Shown: positions 26,781 through 36,160 of the stretch, piece by piece
Layout: each line of letters begins with the position of its first letter
How positions within the stretch are numbered: position 1 is the first letter of the stretch
Made by a program: the position numbers and the translations under genes
NCBI GenBank assembly: GCA_041398965.1
Contig: JAWKTT010000004.1
Span: 1-64,000, forward strand
DNA: 64,000 nt
Direction: 5' to 3'
Source of the DNA: JAWKTT01 sp041398965
Lineage (GTDB): Bacteria; Planctomycetota; Planctomycetia; Planctomycetales; Planctomycetaceae
Notes under the pieces: generated by a model
Told to the model about the DNA's origin: nothing
What the model saw: only the letters and a program-made list of their open reading frames with translations
Databases searched by the model: none

Positions 26781-27983
26781 ATGAAATTGGGAATCCTCTC
26801 TTGCAGTCCTCGCTGCTACAGCACGCGACGGCTCAAGCAGTCTGCCGAGTCGCGGGGACATGCCGTCCGAGTCCTCGACACCTTGCACTTTGCCATCGAT
26901 GTTCAAAACGGGCAACCTGACCTCTGGTTTCGTGGCAAGACGCTCGGCCATTACGACGCCATCCTCCCAAGGATTGGTGCCTCCATCACGTATTTCGGAA
27001 CGGCTGTTGTCCGCCAGTTCGAGCAGATGGATGTCTACTGTGCCAACTCCTCCAACGGGATCACCAACTCGCGAGACAAACTGCGCAGCTTGCAAATTCT
27101 CTCGCGGCACAGGGTCGCGATGCCGGATACCTCATTCGTTCGCGATCGTTATGACATACTCCCTGCCATTCGTCGTGCGGGGGGCGCGCCGGTCATCATC
27201 AAACTGCTCGAAGGGACACAAGGGGTCGGAGTCATTCTGGCTGAGAACGAGAAGATTGCCGAAGCCATCATTGAAACACTTCAAAGCACAAAACAGAACG
27301 TCCTCGTGCAGAAGTTTGTGAGCGAAAGTCGTGGGCGAGACATCCGCGCCTTCGTTGTCGGCGATCAAGTGGTGGCCGCCATGCGACGCACTGCCCAGGG
27401 GGGGGAGTTTCGCAGTAATGTCCATCGAGGTGGAAACACCGAGCCTGTTGAGTTGGACGAGAAGTATCGACAGATGGCGGTGCAGGCAACGCAGATTATG
27501 GGGTTGCGTATCGCCGGGGTCGACATGCTCGAAGGGAAGGATGGACCGCAGATTCTTGAAGTGAATTCGTCCCCTGGACTCGAAGGCATCGAACAGGCAA
27601 CCGGACTCGACATCGCGGGGGCGATTGTCGACTACATTGCCGCTCAGGTCGACTTCCCGGAACTCGATGTTCGTCAGCGATTAACTGTCAGCCGCGGATA
27701 TGGGGTCGCCGAACTGCACATCCCGGAAGGCTCCCACTACGTCGGCAAGACAATCGCTGAGTCGGGGCTGGCCGACCGCGACATCAACATCCTCACTCTG
27801 CATCATGGAGTCAACGTATTCCCGAACCCCAAAGCGAGTCGAACGCTGGAACCTGGGGACCGTCTTTTATGTTTCGGCAAACTCGAGTCGATGCGCGACT
27901 TGATTCCGCCCAAGACGAGACGGTCACGACGTCCCAGTGTCCAACCTCTCCCCGACGCCGCACCTGCATCGACGCACGAGTAA
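26781..27983 (+). CDS. rimK: RimK-type ATP-grasp ligase with TrkA_C domain
   Basis: RimK enzymes add glutamate or related residues to proteins or small acceptors using ATP. From the ATG at 26781 the product is 400 residues. It has an N-terminal RimK domain, an ATP-grasp core with IIKLLEGTQGVGV near 145 and VLVQKFV, and the metal-binding end ILEVNSSPGLEGIE near 265. An extra C-terminal RCK_C/TrkA_C domain (about 310-385, GVAELHIPEGSHYVGKTIAE) is not in E. coli RimK and could bind a small ligand. Many homologues lie beside the zinc protease family seen here at 4421. The substrate is not known. Confidence 0.85.
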   Translation: MKLGILSCSPRCYSTRRLKQSAESRGHAVRVLDTLHFAIDVQNGQPDLWFRGKTLGHYDAILPRIGASITYFGTAVVRQFEQMDVYCANSSNGITNSRDKLRSLQILSRHRVAMPDTSFVRDRYDILPAIRRAGGAPVIIKLLEGTQGVGVILAENEKIAEAIIETLQSTKQNVLVQKFVSESRGRDIRAFVVGDQVVAAMRRTAQGGEFRSNVHRGGNTEPVELDEKYRQMAVQATQIMGLRIAGVDMLEGKDGPQILEVNSSPGLEGIEQATGLDIAGAIVDYIAAQVDFPELDVRQRLTVSRGYGVAELHIPEGSHYVGKTIAESGLADRDINILTLHHGVNVFPNPKASRTLEPGDRLLCFGKLESMRDLIPPKTRRSRRPSVQPLPDAAPASTHE

Positions 27984-28005
27984 GGCAACTGCTCCTATCC
28001 GAGGT

Positions 28006-28731
28006 TTAGTATCCCGAAGACTGCGCGGCGAAGAACTGTTCGATGACAGGCAGATTGAGGCGGCGGCGGGCTTCGTCCAGCATGTCCTTCGTGCGGCTGG
28101 CACCACAGCGACTGACTCCCAGAGCGCGAACGGCAAGCAGACCGTCTAAGTCGCGAACTCCTCCAGCAGCCTTCACCTGAACATGGGGAGCGGAATGCTC
28201 ACGCATCAGTTTCAGGTCGTCATGCGTTGCCCCTCCGGTCCCATATCCGGTTGACGTCTTGACCCAGTCGGCATTCAGGTCAGAACAAATACGACACAAC
28301 TCAATCTTCTGTGCGTCATTGAGATAGCAATTCTCGAAAATCACTTTCACCTTCTGACCTGCCGCATGGGCAACTTCGATGACCGCCTGAATGTCGGCTC
28401 GGACATAGTCCCATTGACCACTCAGGACTTGGCTGATGTTGACGACCATGTCGAGTTCTTCGCAGCCATCGGCAATTGCTCGTTCCGCTTCGGCCCGCTT
28501 GATCTCGGTGGTATGCCCCCCATGCGGGAATCCAATCGTCGTGCTCGCCTTGACAGTGCTTCCCTTCAACAGGTCGACACAACGACGTAACGCAAACGGC
28601 ATGATGCAGACGCTGGCCACATCGTAGGCCACCGCCAGTCGACACCCCGCCTCTAAGTCGGCAGCCGACAACGTTGGGTTTAGCAGCGAGTGATCGATCA
28701 TCTTTGCAATGTCGGCGTATGTGTAGTCCAT
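28006..28731 (-). CDS. deoC: Deoxyribose-phosphate aldolase
   Basis: It cleaves 2-deoxyribose-5-phosphate to glyceraldehyde-3-phosphate and acetaldehyde in deoxynucleoside breakdown. The 241-residue TIM-barrel protein has the Schiff-base lysine in DWVKTSTGYGTGGAT and the early KVIFENCYL and IDHSLLNPT segments, as in other DeoC proteins. The start is the ATG at 28731 (MDYTYADIAKMIDH); the frame is open far upstream to 29076 but the extra part does not look like the family. It converges on rimK and has no other nucleoside gene nearby. Confidence 0.92.
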   Translation of the reverse strand: MDYTYADIAKMIDHSLLNPTLSAADLEAGCRLAVAYDVASVCIMPFALRRCVDLLKGSTVKASTTIGFPHGGHTTEIKRAEAERAIADGCEELDMVVNISQVLSGQWDYVRADIQAVIEVAHAAGQKVKVIFENCYLNDAQKIELCRICSDLNADWVKTSTGYGTGGATHDDLKLMREHSAPHVQVKAAGGVRDLDGLLAVRALGVSRCGASRTKDMLDEARRRLNLPVIEQFFAAQSSGY

Positions 28732-29006
28732 AATGTTCTTTGTCGAAATGTTCTCTGCGGTAAGGAAACGAAGGTCCCTGTCGATTCCCTCATTCGGGCC
28801 ATGCGGACGATACCGACTCATCCGATCCGAGGAAAGCGTCTCCCCAGAGTGATACGACGTGCAGAGTAGTGGTAAGTCGTCAAGTGATGGGGTAGCATTG
28901 AACTGGCTGCTGACCGCTTTTCGGCGTTCCGCATCAGAATCGGTTTCGACGTTCGTTCGATCTGGCAGTCGCTGACATCCCGACATCGCAACAAGGAGAC
29001 GGCACC

Positions 29007-31112
29007 ATGGCTCGATTCGCTGTTGAGAACCTACGCAACGTGGCACTGGTAGGGCATGGGGGAGTGGGTAAGACAACTCTTGCTGACCTGATGTTGTTCA
29101 AGGCTGGCAAGAACAGTCGCGTGGGGTCGGTCGACCATGGGACGAGTCTGCTCGACTCGGAAGATGAAGAGCGAGTGAGGCATCATTCGATACACTCGGC
29201 ACTCTGTCACTTCGATCATCAAGGGGCCCATATCAATTTGATCGATGCTCCGGGCATGCCGGACTTTGTCGGCCAGGGGATCGGGGCATTGCGGGCTTGC
29301 GAGACCGCCATTGTTGCAATTGATGCACTGCATGGAATTCTCGTTAACTCACGTCGAATGTTCCGTCGAGCCGGGGCCGATGGAGTCGCCCGGATGATCG
29401 TGATCACCAAGTGCGACTTGGAGAACATCCGTTTTGACGAACTCATCGAGTCGATTCAAGAAACGTTCGGTCACAACTGTGTGTTGATGAATGTTCCGGT
29501 CGGTTTGGGGTCCCAATTGAAGGGGGTTGTCAGCACGATCGATGTTCCAGCAGATGTCTCACAGGCGGTCGTTGATCCCAAGGATGCCGGGCAGAAGGTA
29601 ATTGATGCGGCGATCGAGGCGGATGAAGTCCTGATGGAGCGGTACTTAGAAGGGGGGACACTGTCACAGCAGGAACTGCAACAGGCAATCACCAAAGCGA
29701 TTGCCGCTCGAACTCTCATTCCGATTTACTGCGTGAGCACGACAAAGGATATCGGCATCCGGGAGTTGATGGATGGCATCGCTCAGTTCGCTCCGCCCCC
29801 GGCTTGTGTGCTGCATCAGGCGATGCGAGGTGAAGAACGATTTGACATCGTCCCCAAAGCCGACGGTCCGGTGATTGCTCAAGTCTTCAAGACTCGGATC
29901 GATCCCTTCGTCGCCAAGATGAGCTACATCCGTATTTACTCCGGGACGCTCCATAAGGACGCCACACTGAAGGATGTGCGGACCGGGAAGATGGTCAAGG
30001 TCGCGAATCTGCTGGATGTTCAAGGAGCGCACACCGAAGCTGTCGGCGATGTGGGACCGGGAGAGATCATTGCGGTTGTGAAGTCAGACGAGTTGCAAAC
30101 TGGAGATACCCTCGTCAGTGGCATCGACGGATTGCAACTCCCGGAAATCGCCTTTCCGAAACCGATGATCGGACTGGCGGTCGAACCGAAGACGCAGGCG
30201 GATCAAGCCCGAATTTCGATGGCTCTGCATAAGATCGAAGAGGAGGACCCTTGCTTCTACGTTGATCGTGAAGAGCAAACTCACGAGATGGTGATGCACG
30301 GGATGAGCGAACTGCATCTGCAATTGATACAGAAACTGTTACACGACCGCGACAAAGTCGACATCGTGACGCATCTCCCCCGCATTCCCTATCGTGAAAC
30401 AGTGATGGGGGCGGCTGAAGGGAGCTATCGCCACAAGAAGCAGTCAGGCGGCTCCGGTCAGTTTGCTGAAGTTCACATGCGGGTTTCAGCCTGCCCGCAA
30501 GGGATCGACCCGAATGAGTTCTTCACTAAAGATCGCTTCGCAAGCCTGCGCACCTTCCACTACGACCCGGAACTCAACTTTGCTTTCGTCGATCGTGTGA
30601 GTGGCGGGTCGATTCCCAACCAATACATCCCGGCTGTCGAGAAAGGGGTCCGCGAACGATTGGTCAAAGGGGTCCTCGCGGGGAATCAGATTCAGGATAT
30701 CGTCGTCGAGGTCTTCTTCGGAAAAGACCATCCCGTTGACTCGAACGAGACCGCATTCCGAATCGCTGCGAGCCACTGTTTGAAGAACATTTTCCTCGAC
30801 GCCAAGCCGACCTTGCTCGAACCGCTCGTCCATCTCGAAATTACGGTGCCGAGTGACAAGATTGGCGAAATAACGAGCGACCTGAACACTCGTCGGGGAC
30901 GGATGGAAGGGATGGACGAAGCCCCGGGCGGGTTCACAACGATTAAGGCTCACGCCCCGTTATCAGAAGTGATGACCTATGCCCGCAGCCTGTCGAGTTT
31001 GACGGGAGGACAAGGGAGTTTTACTCTCGAATTCAGCCATTACGAGATGGTTCCTCCCAACGAACAGGCCAAGATCATTGCGGAAGCAAAACAGGAAGTC
31101 GAAGAGACCTAA
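29007..31112 (+). CDS. EF-G-2-like translational GTPase
   Basis: The 701-residue protein has the EF-G five-domain layout: GTPase domain, beta-barrel, then domains III-V ending in an EF-G C-terminal fold. The P-loop is GHGGVGKT (16-23). G3 reads DAPGMPDF, in place of the DTPGHVDF that holds the catalytic His of canonical EF-G, and G4 reads TKCD. From memory, the EF-G-2 subfamily (for example in Thermus) also lacks this His. It is therefore a paralogue rather than the main elongation factor, and its GTPase rate and ribosomal role may differ. AAGGAG precedes the ATG. It heads a run with the PfkB kinase and the barrel-sandwich protein. Confidence 0.87.
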   Translation: MARFAVENLRNVALVGHGGVGKTTLADLMLFKAGKNSRVGSVDHGTSLLDSEDEERVRHHSIHSALCHFDHQGAHINLIDAPGMPDFVGQGIGALRACETAIVAIDALHGILVNSRRMFRRAGADGVARMIVITKCDLENIRFDELIESIQETFGHNCVLMNVPVGLGSQLKGVVSTIDVPADVSQAVVDPKDAGQKVIDAAIEADEVLMERYLEGGTLSQQELQQAITKAIAARTLIPIYCVSTTKDIGIRELMDGIAQFAPPPACVLHQAMRGEERFDIVPKADGPVIAQVFKTRIDPFVAKMSYIRIYSGTLHKDATLKDVRTGKMVKVANLLDVQGAHTEAVGDVGPGEIIAVVKSDELQTGDTLVSGIDGLQLPEIAFPKPMIGLAVEPKTQADQARISMALHKIEEEDPCFYVDREEQTHEMVMHGMSELHLQLIQKLLHDRDKVDIVTHLPRIPYRETVMGAAEGSYRHKKQSGGSGQFAEVHMRVSACPQGIDPNEFFTKDRFASLRTFHYDPELNFAFVDRVSGGSIPNQYIPAVEKGVRERLVKGVLAGNQIQDIVVEVFFGKDHPVDSNETAFRIAASHCLKNIFLDAKPTLLEPLVHLEITVPSDKIGEITSDLNTRRGRMEGMDEAPGGFTTIKAHAPLSEVMTYARSLSSLTGGQGSFTLEFSHYEMVPPNEQAKIIAEAKQEVEET

Positions 31113-31209
31113 TCGCTCCAGTGGTCAATCGAAATCGAATCCCTACAATGACCGTTTGTCGGGCATGGTCACCGGTCTCTCGGGGCCGATTTCTTTGGGG
31201 TGGGGACAG

Positions 31210-32199
31210 ATGAAGTACAACGTGTTTGGTGTGGGGAATGCTCTCGTCGACGTTCAGGCCCATGTGAACGACACGTTCTTAGAACAAGTCGGATACGCGA
31301 AAGGGATGATGACCCTTGTCGACGAGTCGACGCAGCGAGATGTCCTGGAACGACTTGACGGCGTCTCGGTCAGCCGCTGTGCGGGAGGTTCAGCAGCCAA
31401 CACGATTATCGGTTTGGCAGGCTTTGGCGGTTCGGGTGCCTTCGCCGGGAAGGTAGCCAACGACGAGGTCGGGAAGTTTTTTGTCGAGGATATGCGTCGA
31501 CTCGGGGTGCGTAACGAAGCGGCCCCCGTCGAAGGGGGACAGTCGGGCACGTGCGTCGTGCTCATCACTGACGATGCCCAGCGAACCATGCTGACGAATC
31601 TTGCGGCATCGTCCGACTTGGGCCCCGATGACATCTGCCGCGATGAGATCGCGAAGGCCGACTATGTCTACATCGAGGGGTATTTGTTCACCAACGAACG
31701 GAATCGGGCCGCGGCTCTCAAGGCGATGGAGTATGCGGTCGAAGCGGGAGTCAAGGTCGCCTTTACAGCATCGGACCCGTTTCTGATTCAGTATCATCGC
31801 GATGAATTCTTACGACTGATCGAGGGACCGGTCGACTTGCTGTTCTGCAATCTGGAAGAGGCCCGGGCACTGACCGGGAAACACGATGCCATCGAGTGTG
31901 CTCACGAGATCCACAAACATGCCGAGAACGTGGCGTTGACGATGGGCGAAGAGGGGTCGCTGTTGATGCACGATGGGGAAGCGATCCCGATCGAAGGGGT
32001 TGCAGTAAAGGCGGTCGACACGACTGGGGCGGGGGACATGTATGCCGCGGCCATCCTTTACGGCATCACCAATGGTTTGTCGTGGCGACAGGCGGGACGA
32101 CTCGCTTCTCATGCTGCGGCTCGTGTTGTGGGACAACTCGGCGCCAGACTGGCAACTCCGTTCACTGCGGAAGAAGTTCAACGCATCGTCAATCATTGA
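31210..32199 (+). CDS. PfkB-family sugar or nucleoside kinase
   Basis: This 329-residue kinase has the PfkB N-terminal signature (AGGSAANTIIGLAGFG near 60) and the C-terminal signature DTTGAGDMYAAA, whose Asp is the catalytic base. The substrate may be adenosine or a sugar: the overall pattern is like adenosine-kinase-type PfkB proteins, but this cannot be settled from the sequence. The ATG at 31210 is preceded by a GGGGTGGGG purine run; the frame is open upstream and overlaps the EF-G gene. The next gene starts 11 bases after its stop. Confidence 0.88.
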   Translation: MKYNVFGVGNALVDVQAHVNDTFLEQVGYAKGMMTLVDESTQRDVLERLDGVSVSRCAGGSAANTIIGLAGFGGSGAFAGKVANDEVGKFFVEDMRRLGVRNEAAPVEGGQSGTCVVLITDDAQRTMLTNLAASSDLGPDDICRDEIAKADYVYIEGYLFTNERNRAAALKAMEYAVEAGVKVAFTASDPFLIQYHRDEFLRLIEGPVDLLFCNLEEARALTGKHDAIECAHEIHKHAENVALTMGEEGSLLMHDGEAIPIEGVAVKAVDTTGAGDMYAAAILYGITNGLSWRQAGRLASHAAARVVGQLGARLATPFTAEEVQRIVNH

Positions 32200-32210
32200 C
32201 CGAGGGCAAG

Positions 32211-33389
32211 ATGTCACAAGCGTATACACCCGGCTTGCTGGTCACTCCGCAGATCGTGCATCGCGTCCGCCGCGTGCTGCCGATTGCGGGGGATGTCCTC
32301 GTGACTCAAGGGGCAACCGTCGCCGCTCGCGATGTCGTTGCCCGTGCCAATCTGCCCGGCGATGTTGTCCCGATCAACCTTGCCAAGTTACTCGCGATTC
32401 CTCCGGGAGATGTCCCCAGTTGCATGTTGAAGCAACCGGGCGAACGTGTTGAAGTGGGGGAGGTCATCGCAAGGACGAAGGGGATTTTTGGATTCTTCAA
32501 GTCCGAGTATGTGTCGCGATCGGCAGGAACGATCGAGTCGATTTCAAGCATCACCGGTCAAATGCTCATTCGTGGCGAGCCATTGCCTGTCGATGTTCAG
32601 GCATATCTCGCAGGGCGTGTCGTCGAAGTGCTCCCGAACGAAGGATGCGTCATCGAAGCAGCGGTCACCTTTGTGCAGGGGATATTCGGGATCGGGGGAG
32701 AAGCCTTCGGGCCGATTCGCATGGTGTGCGACCATCACGAGACCCCACTGACTCCCGAACTCATCACCGAAGAGATGCGAGGATCCATCATCATTGGCGG
32801 CGGACGTGTGAGCGGCGACGCCGTTCGTCAGGGGATCGCGTGTGGCGTGGCCGCCATCGTCTCGGGGGGAATTGATGATGCCGACCTGAAAGAGATCCTA
32901 GGGTACGATCTAGGGGTCGCGATCACCGGGACCGAACAGGTTGGCACAACGCTGATTGTCACCGAAGGGTTTGGCGACATCGCAATGGCTCAGCGAACAT
33001 TTGAACTCTTCCAATCCTGTGCCGGTCGCGAAGCCTCGGCGAACGGGGCAACCCAGATTCGAGCCGGGGTGATGCGACCGGAAGTCCTCATCCCAGTCTC
33101 ATCCGCCGAAGCCGCAACCACATCGAAGTCCGGCAGCGATTCATCGGGAACAACTGGCGAGGCAAACGCACCCGACGGCAAAGCGGCAGGAGGGGGGATG
33201 CTGGAAGTGGGCTGTTTCGTCCGCATCATTCGCGACCCCTACTTCGGCACCATTGGCAAAGTGACGCAACTCCCCTCTCAACCCGGACTGCTCGCCAGCG
33301 GATCCAAAGCAAGAGTCCTCGAAGTCCAACCCCCAACAGGCCCCGCTGTTCTCGTACCACGCGCCAACGTCGAGATCGTCACGAACTAG
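32211..33389 (+). CDS. Barrel-sandwich protein with KOW-like C-terminus
   Basis: I do not recognise a named family. The 392-residue product has several beta-hairpin segments of the biotinyl/lipoyl barrel-sandwich type (PIAGDVLVTQGATVAARDVV near 24, and RSAGTIESISSITGQMLI near 105). A Gly-rich central domain contains GSIIIGGGRVSGDAVRQG. A Ser/Thr/Gly/Ala linker leads to a KOW-like domain (VRIIRDPYFGTIGKVTQLP). No lysine motif for lipoylation or biotinylation is seen. It is probably cotranscribed with the PfkB kinase. The start at 32211 fits the gene spacing; a longer frame exists. Confidence 0.6.
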   Translation: MSQAYTPGLLVTPQIVHRVRRVLPIAGDVLVTQGATVAARDVVARANLPGDVVPINLAKLLAIPPGDVPSCMLKQPGERVEVGEVIARTKGIFGFFKSEYVSRSAGTIESISSITGQMLIRGEPLPVDVQAYLAGRVVEVLPNEGCVIEAAVTFVQGIFGIGGEAFGPIRMVCDHHETPLTPELITEEMRGSIIIGGGRVSGDAVRQGIACGVAAIVSGGIDDADLKEILGYDLGVAITGTEQVGTTLIVTEGFGDIAMAQRTFELFQSCAGREASANGATQIRAGVMRPEVLIPVSSAEAATTSKSGSDSSGTTGEANAPDGKAAGGGMLEVGCFVRIIRDPYFGTIGKVTQLPSQPGLLASGSKARVLEVQPPTGPAVLVPRANVEIVTN

Positions 33390-33528
33390 AAACGATCGCC
33401 GGAAAATCACTGGGGACATCCATCACCCATCGACAGGAAACTCTCCTTACGTCGAACATCCTTGCCCGACGCTCATGCTGCTCCAATCGACTCGATGTCT
33501 TCAGACAACTCCGCTTGAACTTCGACGA

Positions 33529-34707
33529 CTAACCGGGCATCGCTGCTTTTCGAGCGAGAACTTGCTGGTAGACTTCGCGAATGCGGCGGGTCATGGTTTG
33601 ATGACGGAACTGATCGGTGAACCGTGCCCGACCGGTGTCGCCGAGACGTTTTCTTAATGAGGCATCGGCGATTAATTGGCTGAGTGCTTCCACGAGTTCG
33701 TCGACGGAATCACGCGGGAGGAGGAAGCCCGTTTCGTTTGGGATGACCACTTCTCTAGCACCGCCGACGTCGTATGAGACAACGGGCTTTCCTGCAATGA
33801 GCCCCTGTGGGAGCACACGGGCGAGACCTTCCCATTGACTCGTATGCGCAACGATGTCCATTGCATGAACAAGTTCTGGGATTTCCGTCGGCGGGACAAG
33901 ACCGGTAAATCGGAAGTGGTCTGTCAGCCCGGCATCCCGAATCTGAGTTTCAAACTGTTGTCTCAACAAACCATCGCCGACGAACAGGAATCGGACGTTC
34001 GGAAATCGAGCGACAAGTCGGGGAGCGGCGGCGAGCACAAACTCGTGTCCCTTGAGATGAAAGAGTCGCCCAATCTTACCGACAACGACATCGTCGGCTG
34101 CCAATCCGAGCCTCTCACGCGTCTTTTGAGGGGGAACGACGGGTGTCACGAATGGGTCGACATCGAATCCACTGTAGATCGTGGTAAACTGATCCTGCGA
34201 TGCAACCCCAGCAGTGACATACTCTCGTGTCATGTCGTCGGCGACGGTAATGAAGTGGTCAGTCCAGCGAGCCGCCCAACGCTCCGCAGCAACATAGGCC
34301 CGATACGCCAGCCAGTTTTGCCCGTAATGAAAGGCCGCACCGTGTACGGTATGAACCACCGGGATTCCGAGCCGATGTGCCGCTTTCCGACCGATGATGC
34401 CCGCTTTAGAGCTATGCGTATGAACGATCTCGGGCTTCAACTCACGAAGCAACGCGATTAGTTCGCGATAACTGCGCCAGTCTTTCCATGGGTGCAGCGC
34501 TCTTTGCAAATTCGGAATGACCCGCATGTCGAAGCCCCCTGCCTGTGCTCGCGGTTCGAGTGAACCTTCCGGGCCGATACCGGGACCAGTCAGTAGCGAG
34601 ACTTCGTCGTGGTAGTCGCGGTGCTGATCTTCGACGGTGTGCAGAGTATTCTCCTGCGCTCCGCCGATAATCAATCGAGTGATGACATGCGCAACTTTCA
34701 CTGGCAC
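33529..34707 (-). CDS. Glycosyltransferase family 4
   Basis: This 392-residue GT-B enzyme transfers a sugar from an activated nucleotide donor. It has the N-terminal GGAQENTLH segment, the helix HTHSSKAGIIGR, and the C-terminal donor-binding pattern GRLFHLKGHEFVLAAAP. The E-x7-E-like SQWEGLARVLPQGLIAGKPVVSYD carries the retaining-type acceptor Glu. The acceptor is unknown; a surface polysaccharide or glycolipid is likely. Translation starts at a GTG that follows the TGA of the FHA-STAS gene directly (AACTGAGTG), so the two are coupled. Confidence 0.9.
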   Translation of the reverse strand: MPVKVAHVITRLIIGGAQENTLHTVEDQHRDYHDEVSLLTGPGIGPEGSLEPRAQAGGFDMRVIPNLQRALHPWKDWRSYRELIALLRELKPEIVHTHSSKAGIIGRKAAHRLGIPVVHTVHGAAFHYGQNWLAYRAYVAAERWAARWTDHFITVADDMTREYVTAGVASQDQFTTIYSGFDVDPFVTPVVPPQKTRERLGLAADDVVVGKIGRLFHLKGHEFVLAAAPRLVARFPNVRFLFVGDGLLRQQFETQIRDAGLTDHFRFTGLVPPTEIPELVHAMDIVAHTSQWEGLARVLPQGLIAGKPVVSYDVGGAREVVIPNETGFLLPRDSVDELVEALSQLIADASLRKRLGDTGRARFTDQFRHQTMTRRIREVYQQVLARKAAMPG

Positions 34708-35844
34708 TCAGTTCCCTTTGGGGGGATCGGCTTTGGCATCGCGTCGCAACTTGCGAACAGCTTCTTCCCGCGTCGAGAACAGAGGCCACAAACTCGTCAG
34801 ATGAGTCTCTCGCAGAGCATGGGCTTGATCCTCTGACGCTCCACAAAGGACGGCGACTCCTCCGGTTGCCCGGCAGAACTGGGAAACCGCTTCGAGAATG
34901 ATCGAGCCAACAACATGCACACGACTGAAGTCGACGACCAGATTTCGAAAGCCGCGTGCTTTAAGTAGCGTCAGTACCGCGTTTGATTCGAGCTGCAACG
35001 ATTGATACCGGAAGGAGCCGGACTCCCCTTGCGGGTTCACGATCAGCGTGTCACCGTCCCACTCGACGATGAACACTTCGTGCTGTTTCGTCTGAAAGGC
35101 GACGGACTGAGCCGAAGGGGGGGGGAGAGCCGCAGGTTCCGAACGATAATGGACCTGCATCTGATACTGTCCGATCCGCAGTAGACTGTCCGGACCGAGC
35201 CAGGCTCCGGAGGTTTGCTGTTCGTTGACCCATGTCCCCCCCTTGCCTAAGAGGTCCACAACCCATAAGCCGGATGGCAACAGTAACAGGGCACAGTGAA
35301 TCCGAGAGACTCGCTCGTCGACACAGGTAATGCGACAGCGTTCGTCCCGCCCCACAAATGAAAGTGCTCGATTGATTGGCCAACTGACCCCTTGCAACGA
35401 CTTATTCGCCATCACCAGTTCGACCTCTGGCAGGATACCAAAGGACCGCTGATCTTCTTTCACACGAGCATCGAACGGAGAGGGGAGAGCATCGAGCGGC
35501 GGACGCCAGACGCCGGGGAGTAGTGTCAGCTTTGGCTCGCCGATCTGAACGGGAACACCGGGCGTCATCCAGCAAGTCGGTGTTTCTCCGGGAATGCGAA
35601 CACCGTTGATGCTGAACAGGTCGAAGCAGGCAACCCGACCCGCCAACACTTGCAGATAAGCGTGTCGGAAGGAGACAGTCTCGTGATTGAGGAAGATGTC
35701 GCACCCTGTCCCCCGTCCGACAACAGCGCACGGGCGATCGAGTTCGAGTTCCTGATGAGTTCCATCAGGATAGTCGACTCGAATTCGTAGCGGGGACGAA
35801 ATACCGATCGCCCGCTGCAGTTGCTTTTCCCACACCTCAGACAT
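34708..35844 (-). CDS. FHA-FHA-STAS signalling protein
   Basis: The 378-residue protein holds two forkhead-associated domains (about residues 20-108 and 142-235), each with a VGR core and a S/H-containing RHAYLQ or RIHCALL strand that reads phosphothreonine. A STAS domain (about 258-365, VEWDGDTLIVNPQGE, then NLVVDFSRVHVVGSIILEAV) is typical of anti-sigma-factor antagonists. It looks like an adaptor linking Ser/Thr kinases to a partner-switching pathway. The start ATG is at 35844. Next upstream on the strand, beyond repeat copy C, is an FHA-containing histidine kinase, so this is a signalling cluster. Confidence 0.82.
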   Translation of the reverse strand: MSEVWEKQLQRAIGISSPLRIRVDYPDGTHQELELDRPCAVVGRGTGCDIFLNHETVSFRHAYLQVLAGRVACFDLFSINGVRIPGETPTCWMTPGVPVQIGEPKLTLLPGVWRPPLDALPSPFDARVKEDQRSFGILPEVELVMANKSLQGVSWPINRALSFVGRDERCRITCVDERVSRIHCALLLLPSGLWVVDLLGKGGTWVNEQQTSGAWLGPDSLLRIGQYQMQVHYRSEPAALPPPSAQSVAFQTKQHEVFIVEWDGDTLIVNPQGESGSFRYQSLQLESNAVLTLLKARGFRNLVVDFSRVHVVGSIILEAVSQFCRATGGVAVLCGASEDQAHALRETHLTSLWPLFSTREEAVRKLRRDAKADPPKGN

Positions 35845-36026
35845 TCACCGCGCCTCGGCCTCGCCCGTGAGGTTGTCGTCGACAACCAAAAGTCTCCAGC
35901 TTCATTATGTGGAGTCAGGGGGCGAGTCGTCAAACACTCCACGATGGCAATCGGGAAACTCGAAGAAAGACAGGAATGTCGACACCGTGTCAGATCGGTC
36001 CGTTCCGCTGACCTCTTCGGACGACT

Positions 36027-36160
36027 AACAGCCGGTTGAAAGACGACCGTGGGTCAGCTTTTCCAAGCAGACACGAGCAACTCGTCGCATTTCTGCCTGC
36101 ACATCAAACAGCATCAGGTCAGGCGGGAATTCCTGACCCACGTTTTTCACAGGCTGCTAA
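36027..36160. repeat. Two-unit palindromic intergenic repeat, copy C
   Basis: The copy has GCCGGTTGAAAGACGACCGTGGG, a hairpin region around GTCAGCTTTTCCAAGCAGAC, ACATCAAACAGCATC, then GTCAGGCGGGAATTCCTGAC, and TTTTTCACAGGC near its right end. It sits between the FHA-STAS gene and the stop of the histidine kinase, both on the minus strand. Confidence 0.75.
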
